DNA from: Acidiferrobacteraceae bacterium
GTDB taxonomy: Bacteria > Pseudomonadota > Gammaproteobacteria > Arenicellales > UBA868
Assembly (NCBI GenBank): GCA_002724185.1
Contig: PBOB01000056.1
Coordinates: 1 to 39,953 of the forward strand
Direction of reading: 5' to 3'
Length of the DNA stretch: 39,953 nucleotides
Both the position numbers and the translations under genes were made by a program. The notes under the pieces were generated by a model, which was not told the DNA's origin, made no database searches, and saw only the letters and a program-made list of their open reading frames with translations. Positions 16,437-24,559 of this stretch are shown one piece after another. Position 1 is the stretch's first letter; each line of letters starts with the position of its first letter.

Positions 16437-17282
16437 ATGGTAATCACTACTCGCCAGCTGAGTAAATCCTACGGCAAAGTCTCAGCACTTAACTGTGTGG
16501 AGCTTGAAGTTCCCCAAGGATCAATTTATGGAGTTCTCGGCTCAAATGGTGCTGGGAAAACTACGCTTATTCGTATGCTGGTAGGGTTGTTGCGACCCAG
16601 CTTTGGTAGTGTCGAGGTGTTGGGATTGAATCCAATACGCGAACGATATGAACTTCGAAAGCGTATTGGTTACATGCCACAATCTACAGCACTTTATGAG
16701 AATCTCAGCGTCAGAGATAATATTGTATTTATTGGAAAAGCACACCTTATTCCGAATCTTAGAGAAAAAGTTGATCAGATTATTGAATTTGTAGGCCTCA
16801 CAACAAGGGCACGAGATCCTGTAAATAATTTATCTGGCGGTATGAAGAAAAGAGTCTCGTTAGGTTGCGCCCTTATCAATGATCCAGAAATATTCTTTCT
16901 CGACGAGCCAACAGCATCAGTTGATCCGCACTTAAAGCGAAAATCCTGGGATTTATTTAGGAAGCTTGCAGCTAACGGGGCAACACTACTCATTTCCACT
17001 CATTTAATGGATGAGGCTCTGCTGTGCGACAAATTAGCGATTATGAGCAAAGGAGAAATAGTGCTGGTTGAAAAACCTCAAACTATTTTGCAACAGGGAG
17101 TTTTGAGTATCTCTATGACCAAGAAGAATCAAATATTCACTGAACTAGTTTCAGCGAATCCAAAGGCGGTTGCTGCAAAACTACATGACTATGGCCTGGC
17201 AACTGAAATTCAGTCAGTGCAGATAGGCCACCCTAACCTTGAGGATATCGTACTTCAGATTATCGATAGCCAAAATAGATGA
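16437..17282 (+). CDS. ABC-2 type exporter, ATP-binding protein
   Basis: A 281-aa ABC ATPase with all motifs: Walker A GSNGAGKTT (35-43), Q-loop Gln82, signature LSGGM (132-136), Walker B EIFFLDEPTA with DEP at 156-158, and switch His in STHLMDEA. The signature followed by KKRVSLGCAL and the overall shape match the DrrA/CcmA/YhiH group that drives ABC-2 exporters of drugs, lipids or polysaccharides. The last four bases overlap the permease gene (ATGA), so the two are translationally coupled. A Fur-like dyad lies upstream. The exported compound is not known. Confidence 0.93.
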   Translation: MVITTRQLSKSYGKVSALNCVELEVPQGSIYGVLGSNGAGKTTLIRMLVGLLRPSFGSVEVLGLNPIRERYELRKRIGYMPQSTALYENLSVRDNIVFIGKAHLIPNLREKVDQIIEFVGLTTRARDPVNNLSGGMKKRVSLGCALINDPEIFFLDEPTASVDPHLKRKSWDLFRKLAANGATLLISTHLMDEALLCDKLAIMSKGEIVLVEKPQTILQQGVLSISMTKKNQIFTELVSANPKAVAAKLHDYGLATEIQSVQIGHPNLEDIVLQIIDSQNR

Positions 17283-18016
17283 AAAAGAGCCTATTTATCG
17301 GACAACGTGTTTTATCGGAACTGCTACGAGATAAAAGACTATTTGTGTTATCTATTATCGCACCGCTCTTCTTGATTTTCCTATTAAAAATTTTTATAGA
17401 TAGCATGCCTCAGTCTTTTCCTGCTGCTCGTTACGCAGTACCTTTTGGGGCATTTATCGTTCATTTTCTTAGCTTTCTATTATGCGCTATCGTACTGGTT
17501 GAAGAGAGAGCCACGGGCACCCTCGAAAGAATGTTTGTGGCTGGATTCTCTCGCATATCAATTGTTGTAGGTTATTTGCTCGGATATCTAATCCTGACAA
17601 CAATTCAAGCAATAGTGGTACTAACCGAAACTATGTGGTTAATTGGGCTCAATTACTCAATCCACACAGTAGTTCTATTTTTTCTCACTATCTGGATGCT
17701 TGCAATGGTATCTGTAATGCTTGGCATTTTTGCATCGACATTCGCAAGAAACACAAGTCACATCTTGCCTTTTATTCCTTTGGTAGTACTGCCATCTTTG
17801 TTTTTATCAGGATTATTAGTTAACCCAGAACAACTCCCAAAGTGGGCTGAACTGGTTGGCATGCTGCTTCCATTTCGTTACGCCAATGATATTATTCGTG
17901 AGCTACTAACCGGTAACAGTGATGCTACAGCAATATATATGAACTTCGTCGTGCTTATTGGCTATGGAGTCGGCCTCATGATTCTTGCATCTCGAACTCT
18001 ACGCGAAACCGACTAA
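17279..18016 (+). CDS. ABC-2 type exporter, permease
   Basis: A 245-aa inner-membrane protein with about six hydrophobic helices, one near the N-terminus (LSIIAPLFLIFLLKIFI) and the rest in the C-terminal two thirds, as in ABC-2 permeases. The segment VEERATGTLERMFVAGFSR is the characteristic cytoplasmic coupling motif before helix 3. It is compact for the family because it lacks the large extracytoplasmic domain of longer members. It works with the ATPase whose gene it overlaps. The gene ends 9 bases from the convergent alpha/beta hydrolase gene. Confidence 0.92.
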   Translation: MKKSLFIGQRVLSELLRDKRLFVLSIIAPLFLIFLLKIFIDSMPQSFPAARYAVPFGAFIVHFLSFLLCAIVLVEERATGTLERMFVAGFSRISIVVGYLLGYLILTTIQAIVVLTETMWLIGLNYSIHTVVLFFLTIWMLAMVSVMLGIFASTFARNTSHILPFIPLVVLPSLFLSGLLVNPEQLPKWAELVGMLLPFRYANDIIRELLTGNSDATAIYMNFVVLIGYGVGLMILASRTLRETD

Positions 18017-18025
18017 CAATCCGCC

Positions 18026-18829
18026 CTACAATATTGACCGCCCATCGGCTTGATTATCAGTAAGAGTTTCTGATTTAGCACCGAAAAGTAAGCCTGCCGT
18101 ATATTGGGTTTCTTCAATGATCGGCAGGTGACTGGCTTTTGGCACTAGATGTTCATCGGCGTGCCCCCAGATAGCTTTTAATGCTTTACTAGATTTTCGC
18201 GCAAAACGAAAAGTCTCCTCACCGTAAATGATATCAACAGAGAAATTAAGATCTGAGTAGCGATCGGGATTGGGCAAATCGGTCATCATCCTTAAGTAGC
18301 GATATGCAGAATCATGATCAATATCTTTCAAAGACTTCGTCATATCTACCTTACTCGATCGATTCAATCTAGAAATAAGATTTGCAGTAATACGACCTAC
18401 CCCGGTCTCCATAGAAGCGCGATAGGCACCCTCACCAAATTTACCCATCGCAAATATCTTCAAATACATTGGGAAAAATATAAGAGGGTCGATGATTACT
18501 AATCTTGAAGTCGAAATAATCTTTCGGTGTAGCATCTCAAGCGCAAAAACAGCGCCTAGGCAACTTCCTATGACAACGGGTGGCTGGACTATGGAGCAGT
18601 CCTGCAAAACTCTACCGGTTTCTTCAATAACACAATCAATAGTCCATTCACCTGGTGGAGGTACACCGCCGCAGCCTGGAAAATCAGGACATTGAAGCTT
18701 CACATCCGTTGGTATAAATGGCTCAAGTGGCGCAAACGTCTTATGGTCTGCGCCCCACCCATGCAGGCAGAGGTAGTCTATAGCCCCCTTACCATAGGTT
18801 GCTATATTGCCAACCGAATAAGATGTCAT
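18026..18829 (-). CDS. Alpha/beta hydrolase with cysteine at the nucleophile elbow
   Basis: A 267-aa alpha/beta-fold protein with the BioH/epoxide-hydrolase-like opening YLCLHGWGADHKTF (oxyanion-hole HGWG at 23-26) and a conserved C-terminal histidine, His234 in ASHLPIIE. The nucleophile elbow, normally G-x-S-x-G, is Gly88-Ser89-Cys90-Leu91-Gly92, putting cysteine at the catalytic position as in dienelactone hydrolase and PHA synthases. The acid residue is probably in the YGEET segment (Glu204 or Glu205). It starts inside the end of the glycosyltransferase gene with a 4-base ATGA overlap, so the two are translationally coupled. A thioesterase or acyltransferase role in lipid or glycolipid handling is possible. 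The substrate is unknown. Confidence 0.85.
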   Translation of the reverse strand: MTSYSVGNIATYGKGAIDYLCLHGWGADHKTFAPLEPFIPTDVKLQCPDFPGCGGVPPPGEWTIDCVIEETGRVLQDCSIVQPPVVIGSCLGAVFALEMLHRKIISTSRLVIIDPLIFFPMYLKIFAMGKFGEGAYRASMETGVGRITANLISRLNRSSKVDMTKSLKDIDHDSAYRYLRMMTDLPNPDRYSDLNFSVDIIYGEETFRFARKSSKALKAIWGHADEHLVPKASHLPIIEETQYTAGLLFGAKSETLTDNQADGRSIL

Positions 18830-20073
18830 GGCTCAGAGTTTCGCGCCGGTGTATCAGAAACAGACTCCAGATTTGCATCGGTAGTTCTTGCGGCCCGGTC
18901 TAAAACCTCGTCCGCTTCGTGTATTACCCTATTCTTCCACATCATCGTCCCATAACGTATACCAATATAGGAGGCCAGCGATGTATACAAAACAGAAGTT
19001 ATAGCTATGGGATACAAAACAGTCATTGGAGTGCTAATCTTAAGTTTAACTGCCGCCGCAGCCCAAGATATTAATACAGCGGCAACAGAAAAACTGGCAA
19101 GCTGCAACTGGTCTGTGCTCAAAGAAATTATTTTAACTGACTCCATGACCAAGACAAGAACAGGAGTCCATGTTAAGTTTGCCAACAACAACCAACTGAG
19201 TAAAAGCACAAAGGCATTACTTCCCAATGCAGGGAATATACTCTTGCCGTATCCCTCAACCGCATCTTTAGTAGATTGGTAACTAACCGTCATCAAACGG
19301 CCAATGCCATTGTAAACCCTCCACTGAGTTCCTGATGACTGGATACGTCGCGCAATCTCAAAGTCGTCTAGGCTGTTTGCTCTCAAACTTTCGTATCCAC
19401 CGATTTCATCATAAGCCGTCCGACGTAACATCAAAAACTGTCCAAAACCTACAGCAAATATGCGGGTCCTGGTTTGATACGCCAGCCAAAGTGGCACCCA
19501 ACTTGCTATTACCCAACGCGTGAATGACCACACACAGCGATCAAAAAGATTTGTACTTTCCCGCTGAGGGAAGATTGTGATAAAGCCAAGATTACGTTTC
19601 ACTAATTCGGCGAGAGCATCATTAGTAAGCGTTGAGTCGACTGTTGTATCGGCATCACAATAGAGCAAGACCTCGCCCTCAGATGCCTCATAAAGCTGAT
19701 GGCATGCCCAATTTTTTCCAGTCCAACCTTCTGGTAAAGGCTTGCCCTGAATGACTGATATGTTTGGATGGCGTGCCATATACTGCGTGAGAATATTTCC
19801 AGTATCGTCGTCAGACTCATCATCCAATACGATGATCTCAAAATTACTATACGTCTGCTTCAAAAACGAGTCGAGGCACTTACCAATATTGTCTTGCTCA
19901 TTTCGGCAAGGAATAAGTATCGATATCAAAAACCGGGACGTATCGTTCAATTCGCTTCGAGGTAATCGACTTAAGGAATTCCTGTTGAGCGCAGAGTTAA
20001 CAGCGAAAAACACTGCGCACAAAAAAGCTATTAGTAGCAAAAATGTCAGAAAATTTCCGGAAAAATTAATCAA
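18826..20073 (-). CDS. Membrane glycosyltransferase, family 2 (HpnB/CrtQ-like)
   Basis: A 415-aa GT-A fold glycosyltransferase. An N-terminal helix (residues about 8-28) anchors it. The catalytic domain shows ILIPCRNE, a DDES nucleotide-binding motif (84-87), PLPEGWTGKNWA (112-123), the metal-binding DAD triad Asp140-Asp142 and a SLDDFEIARR acceptor-side motif (Asp236, Asp237). Three or four helices follow to residue 380. The PxGWTGK and DDxE arrangement is typical of the hopene-associated/carotenoid glycosyltransferase group, which works on lipid-linked acceptors. The start is the TTG at 20073, directly after an in-frame stop and 8 bases after GGCGG. It overlaps the hydrolase gene by 4 bases. 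The sugar donor and acceptor are not known. Confidence 0.87.
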   Translation of the reverse strand: MINFSGNFLTFLLLIAFLCAVFFAVNSALNRNSLSRLPRSELNDTSRFLISILIPCRNEQDNIGKCLDSFLKQTYSNFEIIVLDDESDDDTGNILTQYMARHPNISVIQGKPLPEGWTGKNWACHQLYEASEGEVLLYCDADTTVDSTLTNDALAELVKRNLGFITIFPQRESTNLFDRCVWSFTRWVIASWVPLWLAYQTRTRIFAVGFGQFLMLRRTAYDEIGGYESLRANSLDDFEIARRIQSSGTQWRVYNGIGRLMTVSYQSTKDAVEGYGKSIFPALGSNAFVLLLSWLLLANLTWTPVLVLVMESVKIISLSTDQLQLASFSVAAVLISWAAAAVKLKISTPMTVLYPIAITSVLYTSLASYIGIRYGTMMWKNRVIHEADEVLDRAARTTDANLESVSDTPARNSEP

Positions 20074-20296
20074 TTAGAGCGCCGCCTTTTAGTTTTTTTA
20101 TCGCAGTGATATACATGAGAATCAGAGCCAAAGAATACCGTAATTCAACCATTTGTTTAAGAGCTTAAGTTGTGTAACTCGGAAACCATAACTGGCTGAC
20201 CAAACATTATCTAACAAAACATATAGAGAATAGTCAACATAATAGTCAGATATTGTACTTTTAGAATACAGCGCTGGGCAAACGATTATGCTAAGT

Positions 20297-21532
20297 TCAA
20301 TCCTCTTCGCCGTCCCCAGCTAATGTGGCAACGCCTGCTCTTTGGCTTAGCAAGCTTCCCGCCCTACCAAATTTATCAGCACCAAATCGATCTTTTATCG
20401 CGTCAGATACCTGATTCAGTCTATTTCTTCGATAATAAAGCCCAGTAACGAATATTGATGCCTGCGCAGCACTTCCATCGATTAGATTACTGCAAGTCAC
20501 TCCTACAAGTCGGATAGGTTCTCTAGGCCCCCTACTGATAAATAGTTCCCATGCAGCAGCAGCGATACCAACGCCATCACTCGTTGGCTCTGGAAGCCGC
20601 ATTTGCCGTGTTCGAACAGGATAATTTAGATCACCGCAAGTATCATACTTAGCCAGCTTCCACTTAACGGCAACTGTTGACGCGAAAAGATCATCACAGC
20701 GTAACTTTCTCGCTATGGTCTCTGCATGCGAACGGATCACCGACTGAATTACTTCCAGATCGTCTACATTTTTCTCAAACGTATTTTCTTCGCCATATGA
20801 TGCACGTACTCTATATGGATCAACCTCGCGTAAATCTTCCCCACGGGCCAGCTCACCTATCTCGATTCCCCACTGACCAAGTAATTTGTAAAGCAAAGAG
20901 TTATTTGATTTAGCAAGATCAGCTACCTGATAAAAACCTAAATCATGAAGTTTCTTTTCTGCTACTCTGCCTACCCCCCAAATCCTACGAACAGGCATTG
21001 GATTTAGGAACTGTGCTATCTGATCGGATGTCACTTCAATAATTCCATCTGGCTTAGCGGATTCGCTCGCCATCTTTGCCACCATTTTTACCGGAGCAAT
21101 GCCGACCGACACTGCCAATCCAAGTTCCATACGAACACGATGTCGCAGCGCATTACCGATATCCCGAGGAGAGCCTAGTAATCTGTCTGTACCAGTCAAA
21201 TCGACAAACGCCTCGTCCAGCGACAATGATTCCACAACCGGCGAAAAGGATTGGAATATTCTAAATATTCGTGCTGACTCTTTTCGATAAAGAGGCATGT
21301 TACTTGGTAATAGCACTAACTCTGGACACAGCCGGCGTGCCTGAAAACAGGGCATCGCAGAATAAACACCAAAATCCCTCGCCTCATAACTTGCAGCTGC
21401 GATAACACCTCGCCGACCTCTCCCACCTACCGCAACAGGCCGCCCCTTAAGACTGGGATTATCCCGTTGCTCCACAGATGCGTAAAATGCATCCAAGTCA
21501 GCATGCAAAATAGTTTTAGTCTTCTCGCTCAT
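20297..21532 (-). CDS. dinB: DNA polymerase IV (Y family)
   Basis: A 411-aa translesion polymerase. Catalytic carboxylates are present: Asp12 in HADLDAFYASVE, and Asp106-Glu107 in SLSLDEAF. The steric-gate region is FY, the nucleotide-holding YR is in LYRKES, and the thumb helix-hairpin-helix is seen at PVRRIWGVGRVAEKKL. At the C-terminus I do not see the usual beta-clamp-binding pentapeptide (QLxLGL-like); the protein ends VATLAGDGEED after the little-finger domain, so clamp contact may use a different site. A CTG-N10-CAG element 33 bases upstream could be an SOS operator. It stands alone on its strand between a glycosyltransferase and a divergent carbamoylase gene. Confidence 0.96.
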   Translation of the reverse strand: MSEKTKTILHADLDAFYASVEQRDNPSLKGRPVAVGGRGRRGVIAAASYEARDFGVYSAMPCFQARRLCPELVLLPSNMPLYRKESARIFRIFQSFSPVVESLSLDEAFVDLTGTDRLLGSPRDIGNALRHRVRMELGLAVSVGIAPVKMVAKMASESAKPDGIIEVTSDQIAQFLNPMPVRRIWGVGRVAEKKLHDLGFYQVADLAKSNNSLLYKLLGQWGIEIGELARGEDLREVDPYRVRASYGEENTFEKNVDDLEVIQSVIRSHAETIARKLRCDDLFASTVAVKWKLAKYDTCGDLNYPVRTRQMRLPEPTSDGVGIAAAAWELFISRGPREPIRLVGVTCSNLIDGSAAQASIFVTGLYYRRNRLNQVSDAIKDRFGADKFGRAGSLLSQRAGVATLAGDGEED

Positions 21533-21564
21533 GCTTTATCCTTAGCATATAGAGAATAGGCTCT

Positions 21565-21580
21565 CTGGTGTTGAGACCAG
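21565..21580. promoter_or_regulatory. Possible LexA-type operator upstream of Pol IV
   Basis: CTGGTGTTGAGACCAG has the outer CTG-N10-CAG frame of gammaproteobacterial LexA boxes and five-base inverted arms, 33 bases before the Pol IV start. The fourth arm base is G/C instead of T/A and the centre is not alternating AT, so it is a weak match. A second short dyad, GCCAC-A-GTGGC, follows at 21581-21591. Confidence 0.3.
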
Positions 21581-21659
21581 GCCACAGTGGCTTTGCCAAC
21601 TATAAGCCATTATTATTTATCATCAAGAAAGGCTAATTTTACATTTTTGGAATGTTAAT

Positions 21660-22592
21660 ATGGTGAGGATTGTTCGAATAGCTGTAGCACAATGCGGCCC
21701 GATTCAAGCTTCAGAAGATCGCCGTACGGTAGTTCTGCGGCTTCTAGACTTAATGGAGCAAGCATGTAGAAACAAATGCGATATTGTCGTATTCCCTGAA
21801 CTGGCACTTACAACATTTTTCCCGCGCTACTATGAAGAGGAAAGATCAGCAATGAATCACTGGTTTGAGCAAGGCATGCCAAATCCAAGCGTTCAGCCAC
21901 TATTTGATTATGCCAAACAACATAGCACTGGCTTTTATCTTGGATATGGAGAGCACACATCTAAGGGCCACCACTTCAACACAAGTATCCTTGTCGATCA
22001 GCAGGGAGTTATATGCGGAAAATATCGGAAAGTTCATTTACCAGGGGATAGCGAATATAACCCGCACAAGCGCTGGCAACATCTAGAAAAACGTTATTTC
22101 CAACCGGGAAACCTGGGCTTTCCGGTCTGGCGAACAATGGGTGGTTTAATGGGTATGTGCATCTGTAATGATCGGCGATGGCCCGAGACATTTCGTGTAA
22201 TGGGTCTACAGGGCGTAGAGCTTGTGATGCTAGGTTATAACACGCCAACACTTAACTCTCTAGGCAATAGCGAGTCTGCTGACTTGCGAATGATGCAACA
22301 CCATATTTGTATGCAAGCTGGCGCCTATCAAAACTCCTGCTGGGTAGTGGGCGCTGCTAAAGCAGGAAGCGAAGACGGATTTGAGTTGATGGCTGGATCT
22401 TGTATTGTTAGTCCGAGTGGAGAAATCGTAGCACGAGCAAACACAAACGGTGACGAATTGATTATGCACGAGTGTGATCTTGATCTATGTAACTTCTATA
22501 AACAAACTATTTTCGATTTCGCAGCACATAGACGTATCGAGCACTACCAAAAAATCAGCTCCCAAATTGGAGTCGAACCACCATCTGAATAA
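21660..22592 (+). CDS. N-carbamoyl-D-amino acid hydrolase (D-carbamoylase)
   Basis: A 310-aa nitrilase-superfamily amidohydrolase that splits N-carbamoyl-D-amino acids to the D-amino acid, CO2 and ammonia. It is close to the Agrobacterium enzyme as I remember it: FPELALTTFFPR, FNTSILVD, GKYRKVHLPG, QHLEKRYF, ICNDRRWPETFRVMG and NTPT all occur in order and at the same spacing. The Glu-Lys-Cys triad is Glu47, Lys124 and Cys169. This is much stronger evidence than general nitrilase similarity. It would act after a D-hydantoinase, but no such cyclic amidase gene is in the window; HyuA/HyuB, 15 kb away, are ATP-type hydantoinases. It faces the MacB-type permease gene, which ends 14 bases away. Confidence 0.92.
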   Translation: MVRIVRIAVAQCGPIQASEDRRTVVLRLLDLMEQACRNKCDIVVFPELALTTFFPRYYEEERSAMNHWFEQGMPNPSVQPLFDYAKQHSTGFYLGYGEHTSKGHHFNTSILVDQQGVICGKYRKVHLPGDSEYNPHKRWQHLEKRYFQPGNLGFPVWRTMGGLMGMCICNDRRWPETFRVMGLQGVELVMLGYNTPTLNSLGNSESADLRMMQHHICMQAGAYQNSCWVVGAAKAGSEDGFELMAGSCIVSPSGEIVARANTNGDELIMHECDLDLCNFYKQTIFDFAAHRRIEHYQKISSQIGVEPPSE

Positions 22593-22606
22593 TCTCCCTT
22601 AACTTA

Positions 22607-23839
22607 TTACTCCTGACGTAGTGCCGTAATGGGATCAAGCCGTGATGCTTTATAGGCTGGATAATAACCAAAAAATATACCAATCAACGCAGCAAAAATA
22701 ATCGACAATAAAGCAGCTATGGGAGAAGCTACTATAGGCCAGTCGCCAACCCTTGCAACCGCAATAGACCCAGCTAAGCCGATAGTAATACCGATCAGAC
22801 CTCCAATTAATGAAACCACAACAGCTTCAAGTACAAACTGAAACAATATATCTTTTGGCCTTGCCCCAACTGCCATACGTAAGCCAATCTCACGAGTTCT
22901 TTCGGTAACAGACACTAGCATTATGTTCATAATGCCAATACCGCCTACGAGAAGAGAAATTCCAGCTACAGAGGCCAGTAGAATCGACATAATACGTTCA
23001 GATTGAGCTCTCGCAGTAACCATTTGAGCAATATTACGAACGGTGAAGTCATCCGGTTGTCCCGGTTTAATTCCATGCCTACGTTGCAGGATTTCAGTAA
23101 TTTGCCGTTCGGCTTCCATAATCTCGCCAGCCGATGAAGCCTGGACCGTGATACTTTGAACAAATGGCCCACGAAATCTGTCGCCACCAGTAATACGAGT
23201 CTTTGCAGTTGTAATTGGAATAAATACTACATCGTCTTGGTCTCCCCCCCACGGGGTCTCACCTTTTTCGTCCAGCAATCCGATGATCATAAACGGCACT
23301 CGCTTAATCCGTATCATCTGACCAATTGGATCTTCTTCGGGAAATAGTTGTGTTGCTACAGTTTGACCGATAATCGCATACTTGGTGGGAGAACGCTCTT
23401 CTTGAGAAGTAAATGTGCGTCCGCTTACGATATCCCATCCTCGTGCTTCTAAATACCCACTACCAGCACCGTATATTGATGAGAACCAGTTTCTACTGCT
23501 ATTAATCACCTGCGCTGATGTTCGAATAGATGGCGCTGCAACTAGAATAGCATCACCTTCTTCTTGTAATGCACGAGCATCTTCTTCTGTCAAAGAAATC
23601 AGTGAACCAGCACCGCCTCTGGCTCCACTTGATACACTGCTACCATTGTTAACAAAAATAACATTGGAACCAAGTGTATCCATGACGCCTTGTATCCTTT
23701 GCTCAGCTCCAGCTCCAACGCCGACCATCGCAATCACTGCAGCAACACCGATAATAATTCCCAATGTCGTTAAAACTGTACGCAGTATGTTTGAGCGCAA
23801 GGAGCTAAAAGCGCTGAAAAGTGTGTCAGAAAACTTCAT
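22607..23839 (-). CDS. MacB-type ABC exporter permease
   Basis: A 410-aa FtsX-family membrane protein: one helix near the N-terminus (LRTVLTTLGIIIGVAAVIAM), a periplasmic domain of about 220 residues, then three C-terminal helices with the conserved GGIGIMNIMLVSVTERTREIGLRMAVGA region (given here as two overlapping family motifs, GGIGIMNIML and TERTREIGLR). Such proteins are mechanotransmitters that push substrates from the periplasm through an outer-membrane channel. The ATPase, fused in E. coli MacB, is separate here and its gene overlaps by 4 bases. Last gene of a three-gene set. No TolC-like channel gene is present. Confidence 0.94.
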   Translation of the reverse strand: MKFSDTLFSAFSSLRSNILRTVLTTLGIIIGVAAVIAMVGVGAGAEQRIQGVMDTLGSNVIFVNNGSSVSSGARGGAGSLISLTEEDARALQEEGDAILVAAPSIRTSAQVINSSRNWFSSIYGAGSGYLEARGWDIVSGRTFTSQEERSPTKYAIIGQTVATQLFPEEDPIGQMIRIKRVPFMIIGLLDEKGETPWGGDQDDVVFIPITTAKTRITGGDRFRGPFVQSITVQASSAGEIMEAERQITEILQRRHGIKPGQPDDFTVRNIAQMVTARAQSERIMSILLASVAGISLLVGGIGIMNIMLVSVTERTREIGLRMAVGARPKDILFQFVLEAVVVSLIGGLIGITIGLAGSIAVARVGDWPIVASPIAALLSIIFAALIGIFFGYYPAYKASRLDPITALRQE

Positions 23840-24546
23840 AAAGATTGCATTCCTAAAACATCCTGTCGACTTCGATCACTCGTAAGACACCCATCCCGAA
23901 ATTCCAATATTCTCTGCGCGAAGTTGGCAACTTCTTCTTCATGAGTCACTAGAATTACAGTAATACCTTGTTTATTTAGATCACGAAAAAGATTCATGAT
24001 CTCCTGCCCAGTTGTAGTATCTAGCGCCCCCGTGGGCTCATCTGCAAGCAATAGTGACGGGCGATTTACAATGGCCCGAGCAATAGCAACTCGCTGCATT
24101 TGCCCGCCTGATAGCTGTGCTGGTAAATGATGGGCTCTATCAGAAAGACCTACCGCATCAAGCGCCTCGCTGGCCCGTTGTCTACGACTTTCTCGTTCAA
24201 CGGCGCCATACATCAATGGCATCTCCACATTACGTTGAGCATTTGCACCTGATAATAGATTGAAGGCTTGGAATACAAAACCAACTTTCCGTTGGCGCAC
24301 GCTGGCCAACTTATCTGGCCCAATTCCACTAATATCTTCACCATCTAGTTCGTAACTGCCACTACTAGGAGTATCCAAGCAACCTAACAAATGCATACAA
24401 GTCGACTTGCCAGAACCCGAAGGGCCCATAATAGCAACAAACTCCCCTCTATTGATGATTAGATCAAGATCACGAAGAGCATGCACCACTTGGGCCCCCA
24501 CCATGTAATCTCTAGAGAGACCCTTGGTTCGAATAATAGTTTCCAC
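23836..24546 (-). CDS. MacB/LolD-type ABC exporter ATPase
   Basis: A 236-aa ABC ATPase with Walker [10 protein letters not shown] (41-49), Q-loop in [11 protein letters not shown], signature [14 protein letters not shown] (145-158), Walker [13 protein letters not shown] (165-176) and switch His in VTHEEEV. The [14 protein letters not shown] opening and THEEE segment are typical of the MacB/LolD/FtsE subgroup. It drives the adjacent FtsX-like permease, with which it overlaps by ATGA, and follows the adaptor gene by 13 bases. Typical substrates of this group are macrolides, peptides, toxins or lipids. Confidence 0.95.
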   Translation of the reverse strand: METIIRTKGLSRDYMVGAQVVHALRDLDLIINRGEFVAIMGPSGSGKSTCMHLLGCLDTPSSGSYELDGEDISGIGPDKLASVRQRKVGFVFQAFNLLSGANAQRNVEMPLMYGAVERESRRQRASEALDAVGLSDRAHHLPAQLSGGQMQRVAIARAIVNRPSLLLADEPTGALDTTTGQEIMNLFRDLNKQGITVILVTHEEEVANFAQRILEFRDGCLTSDRSRQDVLGMQSL

Positions 24547-24559
24547 TATTGGTTTCCCA

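Noticed and set aside
20220-21559. A 14-base direct repeat, CATATAGAGAATAG, at 20220-20233 and 21546-21559, flanking dinB.
   Set aside because: In a 40-kb window a few 14-base matches are expected by chance, and there is no insertion-element structure, target duplication or composition change between the copies.
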